Positions 43,601-53,576 of a DNA stretch of 64,000 nt are shown here, piece after piece. Each line of letters opens with the position of its first letter. Positions within the stretch are counted from its first letter, which is position 1. The stretch comes from Prunus persica (Eukaryota > Streptophyta > Magnoliopsida > Rosales > Rosaceae), in the NCBI RefSeq assembly GCF_000346465.2, contig NC_034011.1:20191928-20255927 (forward strand), given 5' to 3'. Made by a program: the position numbers and the translations under genes. The notes beneath the pieces were generated by a model. It did not search any database. It was given only the letters and a program-made list of their open reading frames with translations, and had not been told where the DNA came from.

Positions 43601-44296
43601 TCTCCCAGCTACATTAGTTCTCACATCAACCAGCAAATCTAAATTTCCTGTCATATGATTGTTGCAGCCACTGCCAATGTACCATTCATTGGTTTTGATC
43701 TCAGTGGTTGAGCAATTGGCATAAAACAGGTTTCCTGTAACCTCCATTTGATTTACACAATTAGCCTTCTGCACATTTTCGCTCACTGTACAGTCTCTAG
43801 CAAGATGTCCAAATCTGTCACAGTTATAGCATTTTGGTTTTCCCTTATACCTGCACTCACCAAAGTGATGCTTTGAACACACCTTGCATTGAGGCTTTGT
43901 GTTTTCCTGATTTGAGAACTGTGTTGAAGTGTGGTTCTGTGCAGAATAATTATTCTGCTGTGTCTTGTCTTTTGCCTCCCATGACTTCCCTTTAGAGTTC
44001 CAGTTTCTCTGTGACTTAGATGAACCAGACTGAGAAGCATTTTTGTTCTGACCCTTTGAATTCACAGTGAATGAGGCAAATGCCTTCTCAGCTGTATCAA
44101 CACTATGCATTTCAAGCCTTTGCTCCTGACTCTTCAAGATGGCAGTTACTTCCTGCAAATCCACAGTTTCTAGTGTCTTTGTGTTTTCAATCACAATGCA
44201 TATAGGGTCATACTTCTTACTTAGACTAATCAACACCTTCTGAACCTGCCTCTCATTTGACAGAACTTCACCAAATGTTTTCATTTGGTTAATCAA
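40607..44296 (-). CDS. Copia D gag (C-terminal part)-pol polyprotein
   Basis: A 1,229-codon open frame. In order: gag C-terminal part with zinc knuckle CYNCDRFGHLARDC (about residues 157-170); protease with WYIGSGCNNHMTG; integrase with HKRLGHLNFGGL, CEGCQFGKQH and the D-D-E core (VHVDLCGPM, RSDRGGEFMS, TPQQNGVVERKN); reverse transcriptase with KWVYKKKLNLDG, QLDVKSAFLNG and YVDDIVYTGSS; RNase H with GYCDSDWGGS, ALSTAEAEYISA and DNISAIAITKNP. The protease has Gly where the catalytic Asp of D-S-G is expected, so it should be inactive although the frame is open. The frame continues upstream into gag beyond one stop at 44312-44314. Confidence 0.93.
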   Translation of the reverse strand: MINQMKTFGEVLSNERQVQKVLISLSKKYDPICIVIENTKTLETVDLQEVTAILKSQEQRLEMHSVDTAEKAFASFTVNSKGQNKNASQSGSSKSQRNWNSKGKSWEAKDKTQQNNYSAQNHTSTQFSNQENTKPQCKVCSKHHFGECRYKGKPKCYNCDRFGHLARDCTVSENVQKANCVNQMEVTGNLFYANCSTTEIKTNEWYIGSGCNNHMTGNLDLLVDVRTNVAGRVQMPTGALVSVAGIGSLSIDTAKGRKYIREVMYLPGLKENLLSVGQMDEHGYCLVFGEGMCRVFDSSSMDYFIIKVQMKGNRCYPVSFLAEKQLLMKTSFLQSTWIWHKRLGHLNFGGLKQLRDKEMVHGLPKLEEQSGVCEGCQFGKQHRNVFPKEQAQRASKVLELVHVDLCGPMRNESVARNRYFMLIIDDFTRMTWVYFLRNKSEAFFCFKKFKSMTELQTGHKVQCIRSDRGGEFMSTDFLEFCEANGIQRQLTMAYTPQQNGVVERKNKTVIEMAKSMLHEKGMPYLLWAEAVYTAVYLLNRCPTKALNNITPFEAYSGRKPGIAHLKVFGSLCYVHVPTELRHKLDPKSTKGVFVGYATCEKGYRVFDPVSNKLLLSRDVTFDEENAWHWTDKNGSVMTTYSIENQVDLDLKSDSSNENSTGTPQTLDMQESISSTPGDISSKEMRTQAYDHTPLKWRRLDDVLAQCNLCIMELEKYADAAQDESWLKAMEDELQMIEKNETWELVDRPTEKPVIGVKWVYKKKLNLDGSVQKNKARLVAKGYAQKPGLDYNETYAPVARLDTIRTLIALAAQKDWKLFQLDVKSAFLNGVLQEEVYVSQPEGFIIKGKEDKVYRLHKALYGLKQAPRAWYGEIDSYFTQCGFVKSLSEATLYTKVRGDKEILIVSIYVDDIVYTGSSQALLAEFKEDMMAKYEMTDLGLLHHFLGMGVIHTESSIFLHQKKYASTLLSKFGLTECKPVTIPLVATKKLAKDDGSGAANEEQYRSIVGSLLYLTATRPDIMYASSLLARFMHCPTNRHYGTAKRVLRYIKGTLDYGLEYVKGKRSILVGYCDSDWGGSVGDCKSTSGYAFSFGSGVFSWASVKQNCVALSTAEAEYISAAEATTQAIWLRFVLEDFGELQTEATPLHCDNISAIAITKNPVFHQKTKHIDRRYHFIKDALQEGVINLEYCPTNEQLADIFTKPLAKDRFNYLRGMLGVKSPQDLKGSVEL

Positions 44297-44314
44297 TTCA
44301 GTTAGTCTAGTAAG

Positions 44315-44755
44315 TTATTCAGATAAGGTTTCACTATCACGCATCCTAGTGTATTCAAACTCACGGCTAAGGTTTTGAAGCTTTACCGATCTAACATGCT
44401 CTCCACCATGATATTCTGAGTACAGCAGATTCCAAGCCATCTTTGCAGAGTCAGCATTGGCAATTCTGGGAAAAATCTGATGAGAAACAGCATTTTGAAT
44501 GATACCCAAGGCCTTCGCATCCTTCATGAGAATCGCAGCTGTTTTCTCATCAACTTCTTCTTCTGAACCATCCTCAGATTCCTGCTTCGTCTTTGAATCT
44601 GGGATTGAAAACCCCTTCTCTACCAAACCCCATAAACCATATGATCTGAATATGGTTACCATCTTAATCCTCCAAAATTCAAAGTTCTCACCTGAGAAAA
44701 TGGGGATTCTAGCCTCTGAACTTCCAGATCCAGCCATTACGAATTTCAGATTCAC
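44315..44755 (-). pseudogene. Copia D gag, N-terminal part
   Basis: 146 codons starting MNLKFVMAGSGSSEARIPIF, with FEFWRIKMVTIFRSYGLWGLVEKG and MAWNLLYSEYHGGEHVRSVKLQ, typical of plant copia gag. The frame ends at a TAA (44312-44314) and reopens at once in phase in the 1,229-codon segment, so this is one nonsense mutation and not a frameshift. Confidence 0.88.
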
Positions 44756-44892
44756 CTGGAAACAAGATGTTTTCAGATTCGACCCTTGATCGAGCTCAAT
44801 CAGCTTCGTGAGCTTAGAACGAGCTCACCTCGATCGATTTTCTTCACAGAACAACGCCCAGCTTTAGATAATCGAACCTGGCTCTGAGGCCA

Positions 44893-45226
44893 TGTTAGAG
44901 TTTTAGGATCTGAGTGTTAGATTTTGTGAGAAGAGAGAAGAGAATTTAGGAAAACTTGAAGGAATCCAAAAACTGCTCTGCTATACGTGTAGCGGAGAGC
45001 ACATTCTGATTAGCTCAGTTTTTCAGTACAATAACACACTCTTGGTGTGAGAAGAAAAATGACCGTTATGCACAGTACCAGCTGGATGCTTTCCATCAAA
45101 GCAATCTCAGCCATTCACTATCTAACCAATCAAGCTATGACACCTGGACTAAGTATAAAGAAATACAACTAAGCAGAAAACAAGACTCTCAATCCTGAAA
45201 TCAACTTAAGCACTTATAATTCAACA
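44893..45226 (-). repeat. Copia D 5' LTR (334 bp)
   Basis: Identical to 40286-40619 except for one base seen. Directly followed by the second 90-bp repeat. Confidence 0.94.
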
Positions 45227-45316
45227 AAATTTCTTGGCTCCCTTTCTTGCCCTCCTTGCAAAACTCAACAATGATGCCATATCAACATCCAGCAATCCTC
45301 CTGTGACTTGCATAGT
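45227..45316 (+). repeat. 90-bp direct repeat flanking copia D, right copy
   Basis: Exact copy of 40196-40285. UGT sequence continues at 45317 with TTCAGATGG (SDG codons). Confidence 0.93.
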
Positions 45317-46511
45317 TTCAGATGGTTTCATGTCCACGTTCACAATCACAGCTGCAGAAGAAATCGGAGTCCCTATAGTGCTGTTCTACACTATAGCTGC
45401 CTGCAGCTTCATGGGATTTAAACAAATTCGTGCTTTGGTCGAAAAAGGACTTGCACCACTCAAAGGTGAAATATATAACCTTTTAATTGAAGCAATTGTT
45501 GTTTAGCTTGTGGTTAACTCTTAATTTCTTGTTTCTAAACATGCAAATAAAATGTTTCTTCAATTGAATTGAATTTGTACTATTGTAGATGAGAGCTGTT
45601 TCACAAATGGCTATCTGGACACCGTAATAGATTGGATCCCAGGAATGAGAGATATCCGTTTAAGGGATCTCCCGACCTTCTTTCGTACCACAAATCCGGA
45701 TGACATCATGTTTAACTTCATCATGGAAGAAACCGATAGAGCTCATGAAGCTTCAGCAATCATTATTCATACTTTTGATGCCTTGGAGCCAGATGTTTTG
45801 GATGCTCTCTCATCTATGCTTCCCCATGTATACACCGTTGGCCCTCTTCAATTGCATCTCAATCAGATACCAGAACACCCTTTGAAAATGGGATACAGTC
45901 TATGGAAAGAAGAAACTGAATGCCTCGAGTGGCTAAACACCAAGGCACCAAACTCAGTTGTCTATGTGAATTTCGGAAGTATAGCGGTCGTGAAGCCAGA
46001 ACAGCTTGTGGAGTTTGGGTGGGCACTTGCAAATAGCAAGCTTCCATTCTTTTGGGTAATTAGACCTGATCTTGTTATTGGAGAATCGGCTATTTTGCCG
46101 CCAGAGTTTGTGGCTGAAACAAAGGAAAGAGGTCTAATAGCTGGGTGGTGCCCACAAGAGCAAGTCCTTAACCACCCATCAGTTGGAGGATTTTTAACGC
46201 ACAGCGGTTGGAATTCAACAGTTGAGAGCATTACTGCAGGAGTTCCTATGCTCTGTTGGCCATTCTTCGGAGACCAGCAAATGGACTGTCGCTATACTTG
46301 CAATGAATGGGGCATTGGCATGGAGATTAGTAATGATGTGAAGAGGGATGAGGTAGAGAAACTTGTCAAAGAGTTGATGGAAGGTGAGAAGGGTAAGAAG
46401 ATGAAAAATAAGGTCATGAAGTGGAAGAAACTTGCAGAAGATGCTACTGGTCCACATGGTTCTTCATTCACAAACTTAGACAATTTAGTGAATCAAATGC
46501 TATTGAGATAA

Positions 46512-47277
46512 AGATGTTTCCATAAGAATATTGATGTTAGTTATCATTTCCGTAAGAATATTTAGACAATCTGTAACCTGTTACTATATGTAGAATTTTA
46601 TTCTGATTAAGGTTTCACTATGCTTCAAGCCTTCAACTCTGAAGTCTCATCATTCGTCAGGTAATTGTGCACTAACCCTGATGCATTAAATCAATAGATT
46701 AAAGAAAAGAGAAAATCCAACTTTGTTTCCTCGTCTTTCCTTATTCCTTAATATGTTTGACTGCTGAGCTTCTTTTTTTGACATTCTTCTTTGACCTCCT
46801 ATTTTGGCTGCGCTCAATGCATCAATGCTTATCTGCAATTCTGCATGTAAGGATTGAAAAGAAAAAGAAAAAAAGAAAAAAAAGAAAAAGAGCAGTGGAA
46901 GTGGAAGAAGCAGCAATTAAAAAAAAAAAGAAGAGATATTAAATTTCTATAAACAAATCCAAAAAATGAAAGCTGGCCCTATTGAATTTAATTTTGATTA
47001 TTAAATTACTTTGATGCCCTATTGAGTGTTTTGGGCTTTTTTATGAGGTTTTGGGGTTGGATTTGTTTTAAGAAATCAATGACAGTTTTGTAATTTAAAA
47101 GAAGTTAAAAGACTTTTTGTTATATTGTAAATGGGTTTTTGGTGTGTTTCTAAAGTCCATTACATATAGGGTTTTTTTTTAATTTATAATTTGGGCTCCT
47201 ATATTAGGTATAATAGTGAATCTTCCATTAAAAAATTACTTCAGTTCGTCGAGTGTTCTCCCAAACTGGGGTTGTAA
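46512..47277. other. UGT copy 4 3' flank
   Basis: The first 250 bp are shared with the flank of copy 6 from 51830. Holds an (AAG)n-like run at 46855-46940. No genes seen. Confidence 0.55.
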
Positions 47278-47837
47278 GAGCACTTCCAGCAGTGCAGGCA
47301 ACACTCAGGCTCGGTGGGGTTTGGCCCAAAAAGTGGAGCGCGAGCCTGAGGGCTGGGTGATGTCATCGCAACGTTAAAAAAAATTGCACTCTCGCGCTGC
47401 AGTAGCCGCCAATGGCTAGCTTCCATGTGTCGGCGTCTAGGCTCTCCGATCTGATTTTTTTCCTCCAATCTAACGGCAGCCAATTTTTGTGCAATAAAAA
47501 AAAGAAAAAAATGAATACGAAAAAATTATTGATTTATTTTTTTTCTAAATACCAACCAATACTCTTCACTTTTAACACCAAAATTTTATCCGATTATGAG
47601 AAATGAATAGTATTGACATGTAGGAACCTAAAAATCTTACCCGAAAATATTATCCAAATTAATTGTTTAGGTAAAAAAAGTTGTGAAAAAAATAAAAAAA
47701 TGAATATTATTTGCCATGGCAAAGTGCAACTGCTGGAAACACACATTGCTTTTTGCAAGGGCAGCTACTATTCATGTGAATAGTAGCTGCCCTAACCCCT
47801 CCTCGCCATAAGAAAGGGCAAATTGCTAGAAGTGCTC
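47278..47837. mobile_element. 560-bp PIF/Harbinger-like MITE
   Basis: Terminal inverted repeats GAGCACTTCCAGCA and its complement TGCTAGAAGTGCTC, flanked by a TAA target duplication (47275-47277 and 47838-47840). No transposase. Near the right end (about 47757-47793) it has an almost uninterrupted palindrome, AGGGCAGCTACTATTCA followed by its complement. It is absent from the corresponding flank of UGT copy 6. Confidence 0.78.
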
Positions 47838-49055
47838 TAAGGAGAGCGCAAATGACCTGGGAAAAAAAGGTGGCTTTTATTTTGTGTATGGAAATTGAGT
47901 TTGATTCTAAGTGTGCCATCTGTTTAGCGTTCGGCATGTGTTGAGCAACATTAATTTGATAATGGTGGTATGGCTAACCTGGGCCTTACCATTGAATTTT
48001 TTTTTTTTGGGTTCAAAAGTAAGGTCTTTGGTTTTTTTGTTTTTTTGTTTTTTTGTTTTTTTTGTTTTTTTGTTTTTTGTTTTTTGTGTTTGGACAGAAT
48101 TAGAAGGTCCTTACTATTGATTTGGCTCCTAGGAAACTTGTCATCCCCAATCTTTTTTATTTTATTTTTAATATAAGTGATAATCTACACTACGAAGGGG
48201 AGGGAGTTTCTCAACACATACACTACCAAAGTGTCATGGGGATTTGAACTTGAAATCATTGGTCTGCATATCAAAACCCTTTTCAATTGTGCTAGATCTC
48301 GTTGGCCACACCAGTCTATTCTTAATTTGCTTATTGAGGATTGTGTTAGGTTTTGTAATTAGAAGCAAATTATGGTTCACTAGTATTCGATGTGAAAACA
48401 AGGGCAAATCTACATGCCACTCCAGTCCAATTCTGAATTTTTAGAATATACAAACTTAGGCAGTTGTCCAAGCCCAAACTAGGTAAATCAAATATTAGTC
48501 CACCCCTCTATTTAAAATAAGGCCATCTCTGCATAAATTCAACCATTGGATTGACTAGAATACATGTGATGCAACTTTGGAGCCCGTTTGATGCAATTTT
48601 ATAATAAGGATAAATACTTTTTTTATATGATAAATATTGTTGATATGTGGTCATGTTGGCCTCACCACCTCCTAAAATAAGGCCCCAAGTGCCTCCATAA
48701 AGGTAAATATAATAGATTGTTTATTATAAAGGTGAATGATAATTTCCTTTTGGACTAACGGCATTTCACTCTATTGAGGTTTAGGGTTTGTATGGAAATG
48801 GGCCCCGAGGTTTTAATTTCATTGATTCCAAATCTTGTCTTAACATCCTCAATACTTAATATATTTCATCTAAAGCCAAGCAAGAAAGGAGCTGATACTT
48901 TTAAAGCACCACTAGCCTCAACTTCATGTCAACTGATGCTTCAACTGCAAGATCAAATGGATGAAGCATAATGAAGAAAGGGATCATTAAGGTATAGGGT
49001 TGTTAAATTAGCATTTTGTGATGGATTAGATGGTTTTTGTTGTTGGTTAATTGGT
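47838..49055. other. Spacer shared with the copy 6 flank
   Basis: 48090-48350 matches 52340-52590 (GGCTCCTAGGAAACT, GAGGATTGTGTTAG), part of the duplication that produced copies 4 and 6. Contains a T-rich (T6-7 G)n run at 48020-48090. No gene recognised. Confidence 0.55.
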
Positions 49056-49294
49056 CCTAGGGTCTGACTGCAAGAGTGCCTATGATCTGCTGGCCATTCT
49101 TTGATGACCAGAGAACCAATTGTTATTATACTTGCAATGAATTGGGCAGGGGCATTGAGATTGATAACAATGTCAAGAGAGATGAAGTGGAGATGCTTGT
49201 TAGAGAGTTGATGGAGAGAGAGAGAAGGGTAAGAAATTGAAAAGGTAGGCTGAGTGGAAGAAATTAGCAGAAAATGCAACTGATCCACATGGCC
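49056..49294 (+). pseudogene. UGT copy 5, 3' fragment of exon 2
   Basis: Encodes LTARVPMICWPFFDDQ, YYTCNELGRGIEIDNNVKRD and MLVRELMERER, then shifts frame in an AGAGAGAG run and ends after the DPHG codons, where unrelated sequence starts. Closest to copy 1. No PSPG start, no exon 1. Confidence 0.82.
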
Positions 49295-49862
49295 AGAGAC
49301 AGATCCAGGATTTGAAAATGGCATGGGCTAAATTCGTGAGCTAATTTTTTTTTTTTGGGGGTAAATTATAAATCCTTGTTTATTACCAAAATAATAATAA
49401 TAATAATAAGCCCTCTTTTTTTTCTTCATCATATTTAGAACTTTTTTATTATTATACTGACATTTGAAACAGACAAAAAATCTTGGAATTATTGATAAGA
49501 TTGTTGAAATATTTGGCATGGCCTAAATATTTGAAATATGTGTCCTGTATTTGTATAAAAGTTGTGGCTTTAGTCTAGTAATAGCCACAATTTACCATGT
49601 CGTGGCTAGGAGAACTGTGGCTTATCACGGGGAGAGAATTTGAATTTTAGAAACATGAAAATAATTGAAACACAAGAATAAGATAAACACTACCGAAGAC
49701 TTCAAATCAATAAAAAAGATTCACTTTGACTTCAAATAAAGAAAAAAGATTCACTTTGCTACTTAATCTAAGTCTTTGTCTTTTTGTCTTGATTGATCAA
49801 TTGACTTTTCTTTGCACAGTTACTTGTGTGTCCAAAATTTGACTAACTTGTAGATTAGTTAT
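49295..49862. other. Mosaic spacer upstream of UGT copy 6
   Basis: 49695-49860 is a near copy of 27495-27657, the sequence beyond the breakpoint of UGT copy 3, with a small internal duplication (GATTCACTTTGACTTCAAAT). It is joined at about 49862 (TTATGTTGCAGGTAAAGTG) to promoter sequence shared with copy 4. Confidence 0.65.
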
Positions 49863-50202
49863 TTATGTTGCAGGTAAAGTGAAGATCCATTTTGCTACTT
49901 CGTCTCATTATCTCAATTTGTCTGGCAGCTAGACTTCTTTTTTGGACATTATCCTCAGTTTCCTATTTTGACTAGTTCCCCAATAATTGGGGAAAGGCCA
50001 AGAAAAGATAATGAAACAAAATTATTCTTTATAGGGGAAAAGCTAATAGAAGATACCAGTTCCCCTTCGCTTCTTCTCACCTCAATTTGTCTGACAACTT
50101 TCTTCTCTCTGTGGATATCTTATCTGCATAGACTTACTTGTGTGGAGGGGAAAAAACAGAGAGCCAAAACAGGACACATTGAAAAGTAGCTCAGTTTTGC
50201 TT

Positions 50203-50210
50203 TATAAATA
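50203..50210 (+). promoter_or_regulatory. TATA box of UGT copy 6
   Basis: TATAAATA, 43 bases before the ATG, in the same context as copy 4. Confidence 0.75.
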
Positions 50211-50252
50211 ATCTGCTTTTGCAAGCACTGCAATGCACACACAAAAGCTAAG

Positions 50253-51829
50253 ATGGATTCAAAAGAAGTAGCTACTAAGCCACATGCTGTTTGCATTCCA
50301 GTTCCTGCTCAAAGTCATATCAAGGCAATGCTTAAATTTGCAAAGCTCCTCCACCACGGAGGTTTTCATATAACCTTTGTTAACACAGAGTTCAATCACA
50401 AGCGTTTTCTTAATTCTCTAGGACCCAATTCCCTTAATGGCTTGCCTGATTTTCAATTTGAAGCCATCCCGGATAGCCTTCCGGATTCAGATGAAGATGC
50501 CTCACAAGATGTCACCTTGCTTTGTGAATCCATCAGAAAACAAAATTTCTTGGCTCCCTTTCTTGCCCTCCTTGCAAAACTCAACAATGATGCCATATCA
50601 ACATCCAGCAATCCTCCTGTGACTTGCATAGTTTCAGATGGTTTCATGTCCACGTTCACAATCACAGCTGCTGAAGAAATCGGAGTCCCTATAGTGCTGT
50701 TCTACACTATAGCTGCCTGCAGCTTCATGGGATTTAAACAAATTCGTGCTTTGGTCGAAAAAGGACTTGCACCACTCAAAGGTGATATATATAACCTTTT
50801 GAAGCAATTGTTGTTTAGCTTGTGGTTAACTCTTAATTTCTTGTTTCTTAACATGCAAATAAAATTTTTCTTCAATTGAATTGAATTTGTACTATTGTAG
50901 ATGAGAGCTGTTTCACAAATGGCTATTTGGATACCGTAATAGATTGGATCCCAGGAATGAGAGATATCCGTTTAAGGGATCTCCCGACCTTCTTTCGTAC
51001 TACAAATCCGGATGACATCATGTTTAACTTCATCATGGAAGAAACCGATAGAGCTCATGAAGCTTCAGCAATCATTATTCATACTTTTGATGCCTTGGAG
51101 CCAGATGTGTTGGATGCTCTCTCATCTATGCTTCCCCATGTATACACCGTTGGCCCTCTTCAATTGCATCTCAATCAGATACCAGAACACCCTTTGAAAA
51201 TGGGATACAGTCTATGGAAAGAAGAAACTGAATGCCTCGAGTGGCTAAACACCAAGGCACCAAACTCAGTTGTCTATGTGAATTTCGGCAGTATAGCAGT
51301 CGTGACGCCAGAACAGCTTGTGGAGTTTGGGTGGGGACTTGCAAATAGCAAGCTTCCATTCTTTTGGGTAATTAGACCTGATCTTGTTATTGGAGAATCG
51401 GCTATTTTGCCGCCAGAGTTTGTGGCTGAAACTAAGGAAAGAGGTCTAATAGCTGGGTGGTGCCCACAAGAGCAAGTCCTTAACCACCCATCAGTTGGAG
51501 GATTTTTAACGCACAGCGGTTGGAATTCAACAGTTGAGAGCATTACTGCAGGAGTTCCTATGCTCTGTTGGCCATTCTTCGGAGACCAGCAAATGGACTG
51601 TCGCTATACTTGCAATGAATGGGGCATTGGCATGGAGATTAGTAATGATGTGAAGAGGGATGAGGTAGAGAAGCTTGTCAAAGAGTTAATGGAGGGTGAG
51701 AAGGGTAAGAAGATGAAAAATAAGGTCATGGAGTGGAAGAAACTTGCAGAAGAAGCTACTGGTCCACATGGTTCTTCATCCACAGACTTAGACAATTTAG
51801 TGAATCAAGTGCTATTGAGAAAAAGTTAA
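50253..51829 (+). CDS. UGT85A-type UDP-glycosyltransferase, copy 6, intact
   Basis: The only complete UGT in the window. Exon 1 is 50253-50781, the intron 50782-50900 (GT-AG, phase 1), exon 2 50901-51829, giving 485 residues, the normal family length. Catalytic His22 lies in PAQSHIKAM (the family usually has GHINPM), with partner Asp129 in CIVSDG. The PSPG box at residues 363-406 runs from WCPQEQVL through HSGWNSTVES to GDQ. The final Gln and the Trp at box position 22 favour UDP-glucose. It has no signal peptide, so it should act in the cytosol on a small hydroxylated acceptor. UGT85A relatives glucosylate compounds such as cyanohydrins, iridoid aglycones and terpenoid alcohols; the substrate here is unknown. 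Start chosen from conservation with copy 4 and the TATA box. Confidence 0.93.
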
Positions 51830-53450
51830 GATGTTTCCAGAAGAATATTGATGTTATTAATTATGATTTCCATTGCCATTGTCTCAAATATTCAACTAGC
51901 TAGCAATATATATGTAGAATTTTATTCGGATTAAGGTTTCAAGCCTTCAACTCTAAAGTCCCATCATTCTTCAGGCAATTGTGCACTAACCATGATGCAT
52001 TATAGTAATAATATATTAAATTAATAGAACCAACCCCAGTGACTGAGTTAGATTCACCATTGGCAGTAACCACACTTGTTTTGGTAGAAGCAGTCATAGA
52101 ATGTAAATTAAAAATAAACGATTATCATTATGTTAGAGATTAGCATACAATTTCTTATTAATTATTAAATGCTTAATTTGAAAGAAAGAAAAAAAAACAA
52201 GAAAACACAAACCAGGTTAAAGAAAAGAGAAAATCCAAACCCTAATTTGTTTCCTCGTCTGTCCTTATTACCCTAATATGTTTGACTGCTGAGATTCTTG
52301 GGCCTTACTATTGAAATTTTTTTTGGGGGGTCAAAAGTTAGAAGGTCCTTACTTGATTTGGCTCCTAGGAAACTCATGTCATCCCCAATTTTTTTTATTT
52401 TATTTTTAATACAAACGATAGTCTAAACTACAAAGGCAAGAGAGTTTCTCGACACATACCCTACCAAAGTACCATAAAGATTTGAACTTGAAGTCATTAA
52501 TCTGCATACCAAAACCCTTAGCCAATGTGCTAGACCTTATTAGCTACGCCAGTCTATTCTTAATTTGCTTGTTGAGGATTGTGTTAGCCACGAATCTACG
52601 TGCCACTCTAGCCCAGTGCTTAATTTGTAGAATATACAACTTAGACTTAAAAACAAAAAAAACCAAAAAAAAGATTAAAACTAAATAATAAATAAATAAA
52701 CTTGCAGAGGCTACAGCCATTCCCCCCCGAGCGGATCCAATGTCCCCAAAATGCATGTCCTCCCCTCTATGTCGCTTGCATAAAATTTTGACATATGTCT
52801 TTTAACTTCACAGTTGCTAACACCGTCAATTTCTATTAGAAAAATAGAAAAATAAAACGAAAACACTACTTCAGTGCGCTGATTATAGACTTCTCAATTT
52901 TCTCACAGCAACTTTTGTTTTTGTTTTTTACAAAGTTGTTTTTGTTTTTTACATAGAGTTAACAAGTTTGGAGTCCCGTTAAATGTAAGGACAGATGTCA
53001 AAAAACTACAAAGGGGATATGGATGAACATGGAATTTGGGGACAGCAGATTCGAACTCCACATATCCTATGATAAATTTTTTTGACTTTTGAGCTTTAAT
53101 CAATTCTCAACATTTTTACATAATTTAAGCTTTGAAACCTTTACAATTTTATGTATCTAAATAGAGTTTTACAGGTAAAAAAAACTAAACTTGAAAATCA
53201 CAAGTTGAGTATAAAAATTCATGCTTCAGTGAAAAACGTCATTGGGCCTTTTTTTTGGGGTTAAAAACATCATTGGGCCTATTGGTATTGGGCAAAATGT
53301 CACCCCACGAAATAAAGGATATAGAGGAAATAAATCTTTCCAAATTCAAAAACCAACATTTCCCCGCTTCTTTTGCACGAAATCTCAGTTTTCACTCTTC
53401 CACTTCACATTTCTTTTCATTACTGGATTTGTACACAAAACAGAGAAGCC
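51830..53450. other. Spacer between UGT copy 6 and BUB1
   Basis: The first part mirrors the flank of copy 4; 52340-52590 repeats 48090-48350. The remainder is AT-rich. The BUB1 promoter must lie in the last few hundred bases. I see no clear TATA box there. Confidence 0.5.
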
Positions 53451-53525
53451 ATGGCTGTCATCTTCCCTGACTCGCAACCCAGCACCCCTCTTCAGGACCC
53501 TCTCCTGCCCTGGCTCTGGTACTCA

Positions 53526-53576
<51 letters not shown>

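Larger units (their letters stand above)
40286..45226 (-). mobile_element. Copia D: young, nearly intact Ty1/copia retrotransposon
   Basis: A 4,941-bp element with 334-bp LTRs (40286-40619 and 44893-45226) that differ at one site seen (A/G near 40551). The primer site at 44873-44892 resembles tRNA-iMet with two mismatches (minus strand TGGCCTCAGAGCCAGG). Gag-pol is a single frame of about 1,380 codons with one stop. The insertion is flanked by 90-bp instead of 5-bp direct repeats. It is the youngest element here, and copy 6 of the UGT array lacks it, so it arrived after that duplication. Confidence 0.93.
39906..46511 (+). pseudogene. UGT85A-type glycosyltransferase copy 4, interrupted by copia D
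   Basis: Exon 1 begins at 39906 ([18 protein letters not shown], catalytic histidine in QSHIKAM). It is interrupted at 40285, after CIV, by copia D (40286-45226). It resumes with a 90-bp repeat of the preceding coding sequence (45227-45316) and runs to the donor at 45465; the intron is 45466-45588; exon 2 is 45589-46511. Leaving out the element and one repeat copy gives an uninterrupted 483-codon protein with CIVSDGFMSTF, GSIAVVKPEQL, a perfect 44-residue PSPG box ending GDQ, and C-terminus LVNQMLLR. It is therefore a recently killed gene, or possibly still a functional allele elsewhere. It is nearly identical to copy 6. Confidence 0.9.
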
